Origin: CAVZAB01 sp963773155
Lineage (GTDB): Bacteria > Pseudomonadota > Alphaproteobacteria > Rhizobiales > Beijerinckiaceae
Length of the DNA stretch: 64,000 nucleotides
Assembly (NCBI GenBank): GCA_963773155.1
Contig: CAVZAB010000012.1
Coordinates: 186,001-250,000, forward strand
Direction: 5' to 3'
Of the stretch, positions 54,352 through 62,236 are shown piece after piece; within the stretch, counting starts at the first letter, position 1, and each line of letters opens with the position of its first letter. Below the pieces are notes generated by a model. It saw only the letters and a list, made by a program, of their open reading frames with translations, ran no database searches and was not told where the DNA came from. The position numbers and the translations under genes were made by a program.

Positions 54352-54762
54352 TTAGCGCCGGGTTCTCAGAAGCAGTTTGTCCCGCAGCGGGCCGGATTCG
54401 CCTGGTATCTGCGCCTCGAGGGAGAGGGCCCAGCGACCTGGCATCGAGAGGTCAGCCGAGAAGCTATGGACTTCCGCATCGTTGCTCGGCATTGGCAGCG
54501 CCTTCGCGTTCATTTCAGCCATGCCGTCGGGGGACATGTCGAGTGAATTCACCTGGACATCAGCATTGGGGATGGATTTCTTCGACGAGATGTTGACTAC
54601 GCGAATGCGGATGATTGCACCAATTTCCGCCTTAACAATCTTGTCCACCAACTCGATCCGATAGTCCTTAGGGTCGGCGGCACAGATTTCGACGACAGCG
54701 ACAAGAACAAGACCGGCGCCGAGCAGAACGTGAATTCCGCGCTGAATTGCCGTATTCCCCAA
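54352..54762 (-). CDS. YtkA/FixH-like secreted domain protein
   Basis: The 136-residue protein has an N-terminal hydrophobic segment (IHVLLGAGLVLVAVVEICAA) and a beta-sandwich region RIELVDKIVKAEIGAIIRIRV, ADVQVNSLDMSPDGMAEM, and the typical C-terminal FSADLSMPGRWALSLEAQIPG. That last pattern (D-L-x-M-x-G-x-W-x-L-x-L) is seen in YtkA-like and FixH domains, which sit near copper proteins. The methionine-rich DMSPDGMAEMN resembles a metal site. It lies in tandem with the DUF1326 gene, 26 bases away. Confidence 0.65.
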   Translation of the reverse strand: MGNTAIQRGIHVLLGAGLVLVAVVEICAADPKDYRIELVDKIVKAEIGAIIRIRVVNISSKKSIPNADVQVNSLDMSPDGMAEMNAKALPMPSNDAEVHSFSADLSMPGRWALSLEAQIPGESGPLRDKLLLRTRR

Positions 54763-54788
54763 TGCAGCCTCCGGTTCTCACACTTCGG

Positions 54789-55454
54789 CTACGGACGGCC
54801 GAACTTTTGCTTGTACTCCGTGTAGCTGTGCACGAGGCCGTTCGGATCCCAGGCGATATGCGCCATCGAACTATGTCGGCGGTTCAAGTCGAATTTGATC
54901 GGGCCGGTCGCCTTGGCAAAGCCAGCGACATTCTCAGCCTCGTGAAACACCCAGCCGTCTGGCACTACAGTGATAATCTGATGCTCGGCGTCGGTCACGG
55001 GGTTGCGGATTGATTCGCTGTGCGCGCGCAATGCCGCAGGCACTTCGATACTGGCGCGCCGCTTATCCAAATCCCAATTAAAGACAATTGGCGCAAACAG
55101 CGGTTCCTTGATGGTCTCGATTATCACCGAAAAAATCTGAAACATAGTGCCAACCCGCTGGTCAGCGCCGGAAAGGATGTAAAATAGCGAATCCCTCTGC
55201 GCGGCGCTGGCGCGCTCGTCGATGATCGGATGCATGACCCCCTGACCATGATGAATGGCGCGCGGGAAGTAAAACGTGGCGACGACCGATAGACCGTCGA
55301 GTTTCACATCGTCGCAGTGCCCCCTGTCGATGTTGAAGCCGACCAGGCCGGTGCAGTAACCGTAGGTCGGGTCGGCCATCGCCTCGCAAGGACAGCCGAG
55401 GTCGCAGCTGCAATATTCGATATATTTGCCTTCGATCACCCAGTCGCGGGCCAT
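54789..55454 (-). CDS. DUF1326 domain protein
   Basis: The 221-residue protein begins MARDWVIEGKYIEYCSCDLG and carries the CSCDLGCPCEA cysteine cluster, followed by YGYCTGLVGFNIDRGHCDDV, FYFPRAIHHGQG, IFNWDLDKRRAS-like segments (VFNWDLDKRRASIEVPAAL) and the C-terminal NVAGFAKATGPIKFDLNRRHSS. It matches the DUF1326 family of unknown biochemical function. No signal peptide is seen. It heads a minus-strand pair with the YtkA-like gene and faces the DUF2182 gene. Confidence 0.88.
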   Translation of the reverse strand: MARDWVIEGKYIEYCSCDLGCPCEAMADPTYGYCTGLVGFNIDRGHCDDVKLDGLSVVATFYFPRAIHHGQGVMHPIIDERASAAQRDSLFYILSGADQRVGTMFQIFSVIIETIKEPLFAPIVFNWDLDKRRASIEVPAALRAHSESIRNPVTDAEHQIITVVPDGWVFHEAENVAGFAKATGPIKFDLNRRHSSMAHIAWDPNGLVHSYTEYKQKFGRP

Positions 55455-55837
55455 TTCACGCTCCTAGAATTATGAGACAACATCGATGGGATGGCTGACT
55501 TCGGCCGAAAATGGAAACGAGTCCAGGGCCGCTGCGTCGGGGCGAATCTTGGATCGATCGGTCGCAGATGGCACGTGAGACTAGCATGATGCGGCTTCAT
55601 CGACCACTCCTATGGTCAAGCTTGCAACGGCCCAAGGCGGTTTCGGCGCCCGAATGGGCGGGCTTCCTCCGGTGCAGTTTGCTGCGCTGCCGCAATTATG
55701 ACTGCGGCCGTGAGCGTGAGCCAACCAATAGCCGCAGCGACGGCAGACCAAGGTCTCGGCATATTGCAGTTCGCTCATGGGTTCTTGATCGACCCGTCAA
55801 TCTTGCTGTGTCGATCTAGGCTCAGGACCTATCAAAC
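55455..55837. other. Intergenic region before the IS5-type fragment
   Basis: No convincing gene on either strand. The frames present are short and lack family similarity. Probably the promoter region of the DUF1326 gene plus insertion debris. Confidence 0.35.
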
Positions 55838-55953
55838 CGGTTGCGGATTGGTTCCGCATCCACACCCGCAATGACCGCGCCCACGCCTTCATGTCCGCGA
55901 TCTGTATCGCCGCCGCCGTAGTCTTCTGGCTCTGATCCGTCCTGAGCCTAGCG
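55838..55953 (+). mobile_element. IS5-family transposase C-terminal fragment and IS end, + orientation
   Basis: The + strand encodes VADWFRIHTRNDRAHAFMSA with ICIAAAVVFWL and a TGA, the last 31 residues of an IS5-type transposase, followed by the element end TGATCCGTCCTGAGCCTAGC. The last 62 bases (55891-55952) are an inverted copy of 57388-57450 with about three mismatches. The rest of the element is missing on the left. Confidence 0.75.
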
Positions 55954-56106
55954 ATACGAAGCGTAGTCTCGCGTCGAGCACGGCAGCGCGCAGCGATCAC
56001 GCGCCACTGGCTTGATTTTTTTCTCGCTGAGCCGCGCGAACGCGCCACCAACAGAGTGGCGTTTTGACGGACCATCAATCGAACCAATTAGTCTTGACTC
56101 ATCAAT

Positions 56107-56118
56107 TAGCGTACGCTA
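56107..56118. promoter_or_regulatory. Perfect 12-bp palindrome, candidate ArsR operator
   Basis: TAGCGTACGCTA is a perfect palindrome ending 10 bases before the arsR ATG. It sits where a Shine-Dalgarno sequence would be, and none is visible, so the mRNA may be leaderless or the operator overlaps the initiation region. ArsR-family regulators commonly bind short palindromes of this size and repress their own operon. Confidence 0.5.
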
Positions 56119-56128
56119 TTGGTTTCCC

Positions 56129-56458
56129 ATGCCCGACGCCGCTCCCATCAACGCCGTCATGCGCGCGCTTGCCGATCCCACGCGGCGGGCCGTGTTTGAG
56201 CAGGTCGTCAGCTCCGACGAGATCACCGTCGTCGAACTGACGCGAGGAAGCGGCGTGACGCAGGGCGCCATTTCTCAACACCTCAAGGCCCTGAAACAGG
56301 CCGGTCTGGTCGCCGAGCGCCCCGAAGGCCGGAAAGTCTACTACCGCGCCCAGCCGGAAGGCCTCGAGCCGCTGGTCGACTGGATGAGCCATTACGGCGT
56401 CTTCTGGCGTGAGCGCTTTGCAAATCTCAGAACACTGCTGAAGGAAATTGATCCATGA
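56129..56458 (+). CDS. ArsR-family transcription regulator (SRPBCC-linked type)
   Basis: ATG 56129 gives 109 residues starting MPDAAPINAVMRALADPTRRAVFE. The winged helix-turn-helix is VVELTRGSGVTQGAISQHLK, followed by QAGLVAERPEGRKVYYRAQP. There are no clustered cysteines for metal sensing, as usual for the subgroup paired with AHSA1-domain proteins. It overlaps the next gene (ATGA). The upstream open frame from 56012 is ignored. Confidence 0.9.
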   Translation: MPDAAPINAVMRALADPTRRAVFEQVVSSDEITVVELTRGSGVTQGAISQHLKALKQAGLVAERPEGRKVYYRAQPEGLEPLVDWMSHYGVFWRERFANLRTLLKEIDP

Positions 56459-56919
56459 ACGACGCCGCATTGAAGCCCGACACGCAAGACATAGTGGTCG
56501 ACGAGGTTTTCCCGCATACGCCAGAGACGATCTGGAAAACGCTGACCACGGCCAATTTGATGGGCCGCTGGCTGATGATGCCGGTCGGCTTCGAGCCCGT
56601 GGAAGGCAAACACTTCACCTACCAGACGACGCCGGCTGGCGCGTGGGACGGCACCATTCACTGCCAAGTGCTGGAGGTGAAGCCGAACGAACGTTTTGCC
56701 TATGCCTGGAAAGGCGGGCAAGAGGGAAACGTCGGATACGGCTCACGACTCGACACCGTGGTCACGTTCATCCTTACCAAGGTCGAAAACGGCACGCGCC
56801 TCCGCCTTGTCCATTCCGGCTTCGTCCTGCCGAAGAATGATACTGCCTTCAAGAACATGAGCAAAGGCTGGAAGAAGGTAGTCCAAAACATTGGCGCTAT
56901 CGTCGACGGGAAGGACTGA
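56455..56919 (+). CDS. AHSA1/SRPBCC-domain protein
   Basis: The 154-residue protein starts in an ATGA overlap with arsR. The START-like fold segments are VVDEVFPHTPETIWKTLTTA, GRWLMMPVGFEPVEGKHFTY, FAYAWKGG, and the C-terminal helix FKNMSKGWKKVVQNIGAIV. ArsR plus AHSA1 gene pairs are widespread; the proteins may bind hydrophobic ligands. It probably shares a transcript with arsR and the GFA gene. Confidence 0.88.
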   Translation: MNDAALKPDTQDIVVDEVFPHTPETIWKTLTTANLMGRWLMMPVGFEPVEGKHFTYQTTPAGAWDGTIHCQVLEVKPNERFAYAWKGGQEGNVGYGSRLDTVVTFILTKVENGTRLRLVHSGFVLPKNDTAFKNMSKGWKKVVQNIGAIVDGKD

Positions 56920-56969
56920 CGCGACGCAAATCGCCGTGGCCCAATGTAGCGCATTATTGGGAGAGAGAC

Positions 56970-57386
56970 ATGAGCAAGCCTTACACCGGCGGATGCGCCT
57001 GCGGCGCGATCCGCTATGAAATCTCGGCCGAGCCGATTGCGATGAACGACTGCCAGTGCCGCGATTGCCAGAGTACGAGCGGCACCGGGCACGGATCCTA
57101 TCTGACCTTCCCGAGCAGGGAGGCGGTGAAGCTCGAGGGCGAAGCGACGCATTGGGACATGGTCGGCGACAGCGGGAACGTGAAGACGCGCGGCTTCTGC
57201 CCCGCCTGCGGGTCGCCTGTCTATCTGACCTTCTCGGCCATGCCGGGCCTCTTCACCATTCACGCCGCGAGCCTCGACGATCCAGGCCGATACGAGCCGC
57301 AGATGGTGACGTACACGGTGCGCGGTCATGCCTGGGACCGGCTCGATCCGGCCGTGCCGAAATTCGAGAAGATGCCGCCGATGTGA
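56970..57386 (+). CDS. GFA-family (glutathione-dependent formaldehyde-activating enzyme-like) zinc protein
   Basis: ATG 56970 follows GGGAGAGAG. The 138-residue protein has the Zn-ligand pattern GGCACGAIRY, MNDCQCRDCQSTSG, and FCPACGSPVY, then AMPGLFTIHAASLDDPGRY and a typical C-terminal domain. GFA members bind zinc; Gfa itself condenses formaldehyde and glutathione, but most homologues have unknown roles. It stops 2 bases before the inverted IS5 fragment. Confidence 0.9.
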   Translation: MSKPYTGGCACGAIRYEISAEPIAMNDCQCRDCQSTSGTGHGSYLTFPSREAVKLEGEATHWDMVGDSGNVKTRGFCPACGSPVYLTFSAMPGLFTIHAASLDDPGRYEPQMVTYTVRGHAWDRLDPAVPKFEKMPPM

Positions 57387-57387
57387 A

Positions 57388-57782
57388 GCTAGCCTCAGGA
57401 CTGATCAGAGCCAGAAGATTACGGCGGCGGCGATACAGATCGCGGACATGAAGGTGTGGGCGGTCATAGCGGGTGTGGATGCGGCGCCAGTCCTTGAGCC
57501 TGCCGAACAGGTTCTCGATCTTGTGGCGACGGCGGTGGAGGACGGTGTCGTGCGGGATCGATACGTTGCGGTTGGCTTTGCACGGGATGCAGGCGGCGAT
57601 GCCGCGATCGGCCAAGACAGTGCGAAACCAGTCGGCGTCGTAGCCTTTGTCACCGAGCAGGGCTGCGGCGTTCGGGAAAGCATCAATCATCAGCGCCGCG
57701 CCTGTGTAGTCGCTCATCTGCCATTCGCTGAGCAGCATGATCAGCGGTCGCAGACTGGTCGCAGAAAGCCGACAACCCCCAC
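57388..57782 (-). mobile_element. IS5-family transposase remnant, - orientation
   Basis: The minus strand encodes PLIMLLSEWQMSDYTGAALM, DAFPNAAALLGDKGYDADWF, RGIAACIPCKANRNVSIPHD and RRRHKIENLFGRLKDWRRIH, the IS5-type DDE transposase C-terminal half. Around HTRYDR about 5 bases are missing, so the final HTFMSAICIAAAVIFWL lies in another frame. The N-terminal half is gone. Its end is an inverted copy of the fragment at 55891-55953, and the two face each other across arsR-AHSA1-GFA. Confidence 0.85.
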
Positions 57783-58087
57783 TTTGAACATTGCGTTGAG
57801 AGGGGCTAAGCGAGCGGCGCAAAAGCGGCAAAGGTCTCATTTGTCTTCGATCCGAACCCGCAAGAATGGAAAATAAAAAATGGCGGCGGGCCTCTAAGAC
57901 GCGCTAGGCCTGCACTTGTAGCGCGCAGCTGTAGTGGGAGCTCAGGTCAGTTTGGTCTGTTCCATAGCTCTCTCCCCGCAATAAGTGCGTAGTATCACGT
58001 ACGGCCCTTCGCGTAGCCTCACCGACGACGCCGCGCCCCAGTGCGAGCACTCTCTCCCCATCCAAGGATCCGGGAGGGCCGGCCATT
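57783..58087. other. Intergenic region with copy B of the dispersed repeat
   Basis: About 300 bases with no gene. The part up to 57900 is A+G-rich without recognisable content. From 57983 it contains the dispersed repeat, and 58073-58087 is the leader of the next gene. Confidence 0.4.
57983..58072. repeat. Dispersed repeat, copy B (partner at 52797-52870)
   Basis: It shares GCGTAGCC, CCGACGACGCC, GTGCGAGCAC and CTCTCCCCATCCAAGG-type blocks with copy A in the same orientation. Copy B ends 15 bases before the ATG of a coiled-coil membrane protein gene. It may be a leftover of a mobile unit or a shared 5' leader. Confidence 0.6.
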
Positions 58088-58870
58088 ATGTTTCTGTCGA
58101 TGTTTCGCCAAAGGATACCGGTCGTAAAAGAGCCTGTGCTTCTGGTTCGCCTTGCGGCGGTCTGCTCGACCGTCGCTTTGCTCGCCTTGTCGGCGCCACT
58201 GGTCTGGTCGGCCGTCTCGGCGGGGGTTGGATTGGCAGCCCTCGCCGCGCTCGCTTCGGCCGGAACCCTGGTTTTTCAAACCCTACCCCTGGCTATGCAA
58301 GTTCTCGAGAATCATCTCCTGAACTTGCGAAAGGCCGCCGCGGCTGCCAACCCGATCGAGCAATTGCAGAACGATTGCCTGCGCCGGGAACAACGCCTCA
58401 TCCAATTCCGCAACGCTCTCGCGACGATCGGTGGGCAGATCGAATCGATGGCTCAGATGATTGAGGAGAGGCGCCATGTCGATCCGGGCCACGTGCTGGA
58501 ACGCCAGACGCGAGCCCTGCAGAAAATGAGCCGGTTCCACGCCAGTAATGTTAGGCGCCTCGACGAGGCTAGGGAGGCCTTGGCGGCCTTCCATCACCAG
58601 GTCCGCCAGAAAATTTTCGAATGGGAGTTTGCGCAGAGTAGTGAGGTCGTTATAGCTGCGCTCAATCCCTGCGAAGTCGAGGAGCTTATGCAGGGCCTGC
58701 TTGCGGACACCGCCCTGCAATCGATCCAGAAGCGCTTCGACCAGGCCTTCGCCGAACTTGACCTCGAGATGAGTGCGATCGACGCACCGACCCGCAACCT
58801 CTTCGATGCTGACCTTGAACGAAACAGCGCAAGTGGGACGCTGCAGCTTTCCAGGAAAGGGAGGCTCTGA
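58088..58870 (+). CDS. Two-helix membrane protein with coiled-coil cytoplasmic domain
   Basis: The 260-residue protein has two closely spaced membrane helices near residues 20-65 (LLVRLAAVCSTVALLALSA and AGVGLAALAALASAGTLVF), then a long helical region from about 70 to 200 with coiled-coil character (ENHLLNLRKAAAAA, EQRLIQFRNALATIGGQIES, RRLDEAREALAAF) and an acidic end. No enzymatic motif. It overlaps the next 48-codon gene by ATGA, and so is translationally coupled to the downstream signalling locus. Role unknown. Confidence 0.7.
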   Translation: MFLSMFRQRIPVVKEPVLLVRLAAVCSTVALLALSAPLVWSAVSAGVGLAALAALASAGTLVFQTLPLAMQVLENHLLNLRKAAAAANPIEQLQNDCLRREQRLIQFRNALATIGGQIESMAQMIEERRHVDPGHVLERQTRALQKMSRFHASNVRRLDEAREALAAFHHQVRQKIFEWEFAQSSEVVIAALNPCEVEELMQGLLADTALQSIQKRFDQAFAELDLEMSAIDAPTRNLFDADLERNSASGTLQLSRKGRL

Positions 58871-59016
58871 TGAGGTTTTGGCAACGATTGCGCTGGTACG
58901 CCACACTCGCATTCGTCGTACTGGTCGCACTGAGCTGGTTGGGGACGGAACGAGCCGGTCCTTCGGGAGCGGGTAGCGATCGCCTCCCCCGGATGGCCCC
59001 AAATTTTCACCAGTGA
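58870..59016 (+). CDS. 48-residue one-pass membrane protein
   Basis: The ATG overlaps the stop of the coiled-coil gene (ATGA). The product begins MRFWQRLRWYATLAFVVLVA with a membrane helix preceded by a basic-aromatic start, then LSWLGTERAGPSGAGSDR and ends PRMAPNFHQ. A GTGA overlap with an alternative in-frame GTG start of the binding-protein gene occurs at 59013. The tight packing and the helix favour a real small subunit, but no family is known. Confidence 0.6.
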   Translation: MRFWQRLRWYATLAFVVLVALSWLGTERAGPSGAGSDRLPRMAPNFHQ

Positions 59017-59033
59017 CCCCGCAGGAGGAAGTA

Positions 59034-60005
59034 ATGACGAAGCGTTCAAAAATCTCAATAGGGGCCGCGGCAGCGGTGGCGCTGTGCTTCGGTGCGGCAT
59101 CCGTTGCGTCGGCGCAAACCCCTCAGTCTGACTGCGGCCTGCGCATCGCAAGCGGTCCGGTGGGCAAGATTTACGCCCTTATGGTTCGCGACATGCAGGC
59201 CGTTTGCGGTGCGGTCGTCGACCTCTGCGCGGTTCACAGCTCAGGCGGGCTGCAGAACCTTTCCCTGCTCGCGGCAAATGAGGGAGACCTCGGGATCGTG
59301 CAGATCGACACGTTGAGAGAGATGACGAGCGACGAGAGCATCGCTGCTTTGCAAGCCGTGCTGCCGCTGCATGCCAACCTTTTGCATGTCATCACCCTCT
59401 CCGGAGGATCCCTAGTCGGCGTCACGACCATTGCAGGAACCGCCGTCCCATTTACGGGGCACAAGCAGATTGTCCGCAGGTTCTCTGAGCTGAAAGGCCT
59501 GACCGTCGCCGCAGTCGGTTCCGCACAGCTGATGGCCCAGTCACTCGAGCGACAACTGGGCCATGGGATGACTGTGGTCGTGGCCGAGAGCGATGAACAA
59601 GCTCTTGACCTGTTACGGGGCGGTGACGTCCAAGCAGTCTTCACGCTCGGCGGGTGGCCGCTACCGGCAATCACGCGTTTACCGCCAAACAGCGGGCTAA
59701 TGCTGGCGGAATATGATCTGGCGCCGCCGTCGCCGTACTTCAAGGTCAAGCGCAACTACCAGAATCTGGATGCCTTCAACTTGAGCTTTTTGGGCGTCCC
59801 CAACCTGCTGGTCTCCCGTGCATTTAAGGCCGGGGGCTCCATGGGGAACCGCGTGAGCGCCTTGCAGACGTGCCTGCGCGAGCATCTCGACGAGCTTAAG
59901 GAGGGCCGCTACCAGGCCGCCTGGAAGGAAATCAAGGACCTGGCCGCGACCTACGGCGTCAAACCGTTCAGCGTCAAGGTGACCGCGGGCGCTTCATCGA
60001 ATTGA
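59034..60005 (+). CDS. TAXI-family periplasmic solute-binding protein (TRAP-T type, orphan)
   Basis: ATG 59034 follows GCAGGAGGAAG and is preferred over GTG 59013. The 323-residue protein has a signal peptide (ISIGAAAAVALCFGAASVASAQ) and a TAXI-like fold: LRIASGPVGKIYALMVRDMQ, VHSSGGLQNLSLLAANEGDLG, IVQIDTL, and later DAFNLSFLGVPNLLVSRAFK. No TRAP permease genes are nearby; a sensor kinase gene follows after 68 bases. This suggests a ligand-sensing partner of the kinase rather than a transporter component. Confidence 0.82.
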   Translation: MTKRSKISIGAAAAVALCFGAASVASAQTPQSDCGLRIASGPVGKIYALMVRDMQAVCGAVVDLCAVHSSGGLQNLSLLAANEGDLGIVQIDTLREMTSDESIAALQAVLPLHANLLHVITLSGGSLVGVTTIAGTAVPFTGHKQIVRRFSELKGLTVAAVGSAQLMAQSLERQLGHGMTVVVAESDEQALDLLRGGDVQAVFTLGGWPLPAITRLPPNSGLMLAEYDLAPPSPYFKVKRNYQNLDAFNLSFLGVPNLLVSRAFKAGGSMGNRVSALQTCLREHLDELKEGRYQAAWKEIKDLAATYGVKPFSVKVTAGASSN

Positions 60006-60073
60006 TCCCGAGACCAAGCCGATGCAAGATAGATGACCGGGTTAACCCTTGGAAACGCTTGAGGTCAGCCCTC

Positions 60074-62236
60074 ATGTCTGAGTTCTCGATCCAATTTTTG
60101 AGACCTCTGGCGGCGACCCGCCTACCGCGAGCTCTTCTCGTACTCTCCCTGCTTGCCCTCGGCGCGCTTCTTGTGGCAGCGGCCGGCACCGTCGCGGCGC
60201 AAAGCGAGAAGCTGGCTCTTGCTGATGCGGTTAGGCGCGCAACCGAAGTTCACGCGCTCGCCCTTCGAGGCGTCGCGGCACGCTACGACTATCTTCCGTT
60301 CGCCGCCGCCAGACATCCGGACGTCGTCGCGGTGCTGAAGGAGCCCACGATGCGCGACCGGATCATCGCGGCCAACCGCTTCCTGGAGGAGGTGAACCGC
60401 CGAGCGGGATCAGACGCACTTTACGTTATGGATATGGATGGAATCACGCTCGCCGCAAGCAACTGGAACCAGACGCCCAGTTTCGTCGGCGAGGCCTATG
60501 GCAACCGGCCCTATTACCTCGACGCGAGGGATGGACGAAACGGCCGTTTCTACGGCGTTGGCAAAACGACGGGTGAACCAGGCCTATTCATTTCTACGCC
60601 CGTGAAAGAGCGCGACACAATCATCGGGGTCATCGCCGTGAAGGTCAGCTTGCGACCGATCCAGGAGACCTGGGCCAACGTACGAGATCCCGTCTTCATG
60701 TCGGACGACAAGGGAATCGTCTTTCTGAGTTCTGTCGAAAGCTGGACCTATCGGACAACTCACGATCTGACCGCGGCCGAAATCGCGCAGGTGCAACGCG
60801 ATGAGCAATATGGCCATGGCTGGATCCCGCAAGGCCTACCGTGGCAAGTGAGCCAGAACCAGGGTGCGGCGGGGTACGAAATCGAAACCGATCTGCGCGG
60901 GGAAACGCGCCACTTCCTGGCCAAAGACGAGGCGCTCACGGACCTGGGCTGGACCCTGACGGTCATGGCCGATCGCACGACCGTCACGCAGGCCCGCACC
61001 CGCGCGGGGATCGTATCAGGTCTGGGCTTCGCGTTGGTGGTCATGGGCGGGCTCTATTGGCAGCAGCGCGAACGCTCATATCGCGAGCAGCGCGCCGCCA
61101 GACGCGAGCTTGAGGAGCGTGTCCAGGACAGGACCAAGGAACTTATGGAAGCGCACGCCTTCCGGAAGGCCATGGAAGATTCGCTGCTGGTCGGTATGCG
61201 GGCAAGAGACCTCGCCGGCCGCATCATCTACGTAAATCCAGCCCTGTGCGAAATGACCGGATTCGGCCAGAACGAGCTGCTCGGCCGCCTGCCTCCCTAC
61301 CCCTACTGGCATCCCGACGACCTGGAGAGACATTGGCGCGACAATGATGCGGCCATGAGCGGGCGCGCTGCCTTGACCGGGTTCGAGTCGCGGATCCGAC
61401 ATCGAGACGGTCACGACGTATATACGATGGTCTACACCGCGCCGCTGATCGACTCCCGCGGTCAGCATGGTGGCTGGATGAGTTCGGTGGTGGACATCAC
61501 CGAACAAAAGCGTGCAGAGGCTCGCCAGCGGCAACAGGACGAGCAGCTACAACGCATCGCCCGCGTCGTGACGGTCGGCGAAATCACGTCGACCCTTGCA
61601 CACGAACTGAACCAACCCTTGGCGGCATTGGTAAATTTCGCGGCGACCGCTAAAGCATTCGTCGACCACGGCCAACAGGCGTCCTTGAAAGCGACGCTCG
61701 ACGATATCAGCGCCGAGGCGCAACGCGCGGCCGACATCGTGCGCCAAGTGCGCGGACTGATGAGCCGGGGACCCGAAGGCTTCACGGTGATTCCGCCCAA
61801 CGAGATCGTGGCCCGGGCGCTGGCTTTCCTAGAGCCGGAAATTAGGATCCAACGGGTGCAGGTCCATGCCACTCTGCGAGCGGGCCTGCCCAGCATACGT
61901 GGTGACCGCGTCCTGCTCGAGCAGGTGTTGCTCAATCTCCTCGTCAACGCCATTCAGGCCATGCGCACCGTCGCTCCCCGGCAGCGGACCCTGGAGGTGG
62001 CGACCGACGTCGAAGGTGAAGGGGTGGCGATCCGCGTGGCGGACCGGGGTACCGGCGTCGACCTCGACGCGGCCCCGAGGCTGTTCGAACCGTTCTTCAC
62101 CACGAAGAAACGCGGCCTCGGGCTAGGCCTGAGCATTTGCCGCACCATCATCGAAAGGCACGGCGGCCGGATCGGTTTCAACAACCGTCTCGACGGTGGC
62201 GCCGAATTCACCATTCACCTCCCGCGAGCTCCATGA
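60074..62236 (+). CDS. DctB-like sensor histidine kinase with PAS domain
   Basis: ATG 60074 is chosen; a TTG at 60002 is possible. The 720-residue kinase has a first helix near 20-40 (LLVLSLLALGALLVAAAG), a large periplasmic double-Cache-like domain (SDALYVMDMDGITLAASNWN, YGNRPYYLDARDGRNGRFYG), a second helix near 320 (AGIVSGLGFALVVMGGLYW), a coiled coil, a PAS domain (IIYVNPALCEMTGFGQ), the phosphoacceptor His in TLAHELNQPLAALVNFA, and the ATPase boxes NLLVNAIQAM, DRGTGVD, GLGLGLSICRTII. It resembles C4-dicarboxylate sensors of the DctB/DctS type. It ends in an ATGA overlap with the regulator gene. Confidence 0.93.
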   Translation: MSEFSIQFLRPLAATRLPRALLVLSLLALGALLVAAAGTVAAQSEKLALADAVRRATEVHALALRGVAARYDYLPFAAARHPDVVAVLKEPTMRDRIIAANRFLEEVNRRAGSDALYVMDMDGITLAASNWNQTPSFVGEAYGNRPYYLDARDGRNGRFYGVGKTTGEPGLFISTPVKERDTIIGVIAVKVSLRPIQETWANVRDPVFMSDDKGIVFLSSVESWTYRTTHDLTAAEIAQVQRDEQYGHGWIPQGLPWQVSQNQGAAGYEIETDLRGETRHFLAKDEALTDLGWTLTVMADRTTVTQARTRAGIVSGLGFALVVMGGLYWQQRERSYREQRAARRELEERVQDRTKELMEAHAFRKAMEDSLLVGMRARDLAGRIIYVNPALCEMTGFGQNELLGRLPPYPYWHPDDLERHWRDNDAAMSGRAALTGFESRIRHRDGHDVYTMVYTAPLIDSRGQHGGWMSSVVDITEQKRAEARQRQQDEQLQRIARVVTVGEITSTLAHELNQPLAALVNFAATAKAFVDHGQQASLKATLDDISAEAQRAADIVRQVRGLMSRGPEGFTVIPPNEIVARALAFLEPEIRIQRVQVHATLRAGLPSIRGDRVLLEQVLLNLLVNAIQAMRTVAPRQRTLEVATDVEGEGVAIRVADRGTGVDLDAAPRLFEPFFTTKKRGLGLGLSICRTIIERHGGRIGFNNRLDGGAEFTIHLPRAP

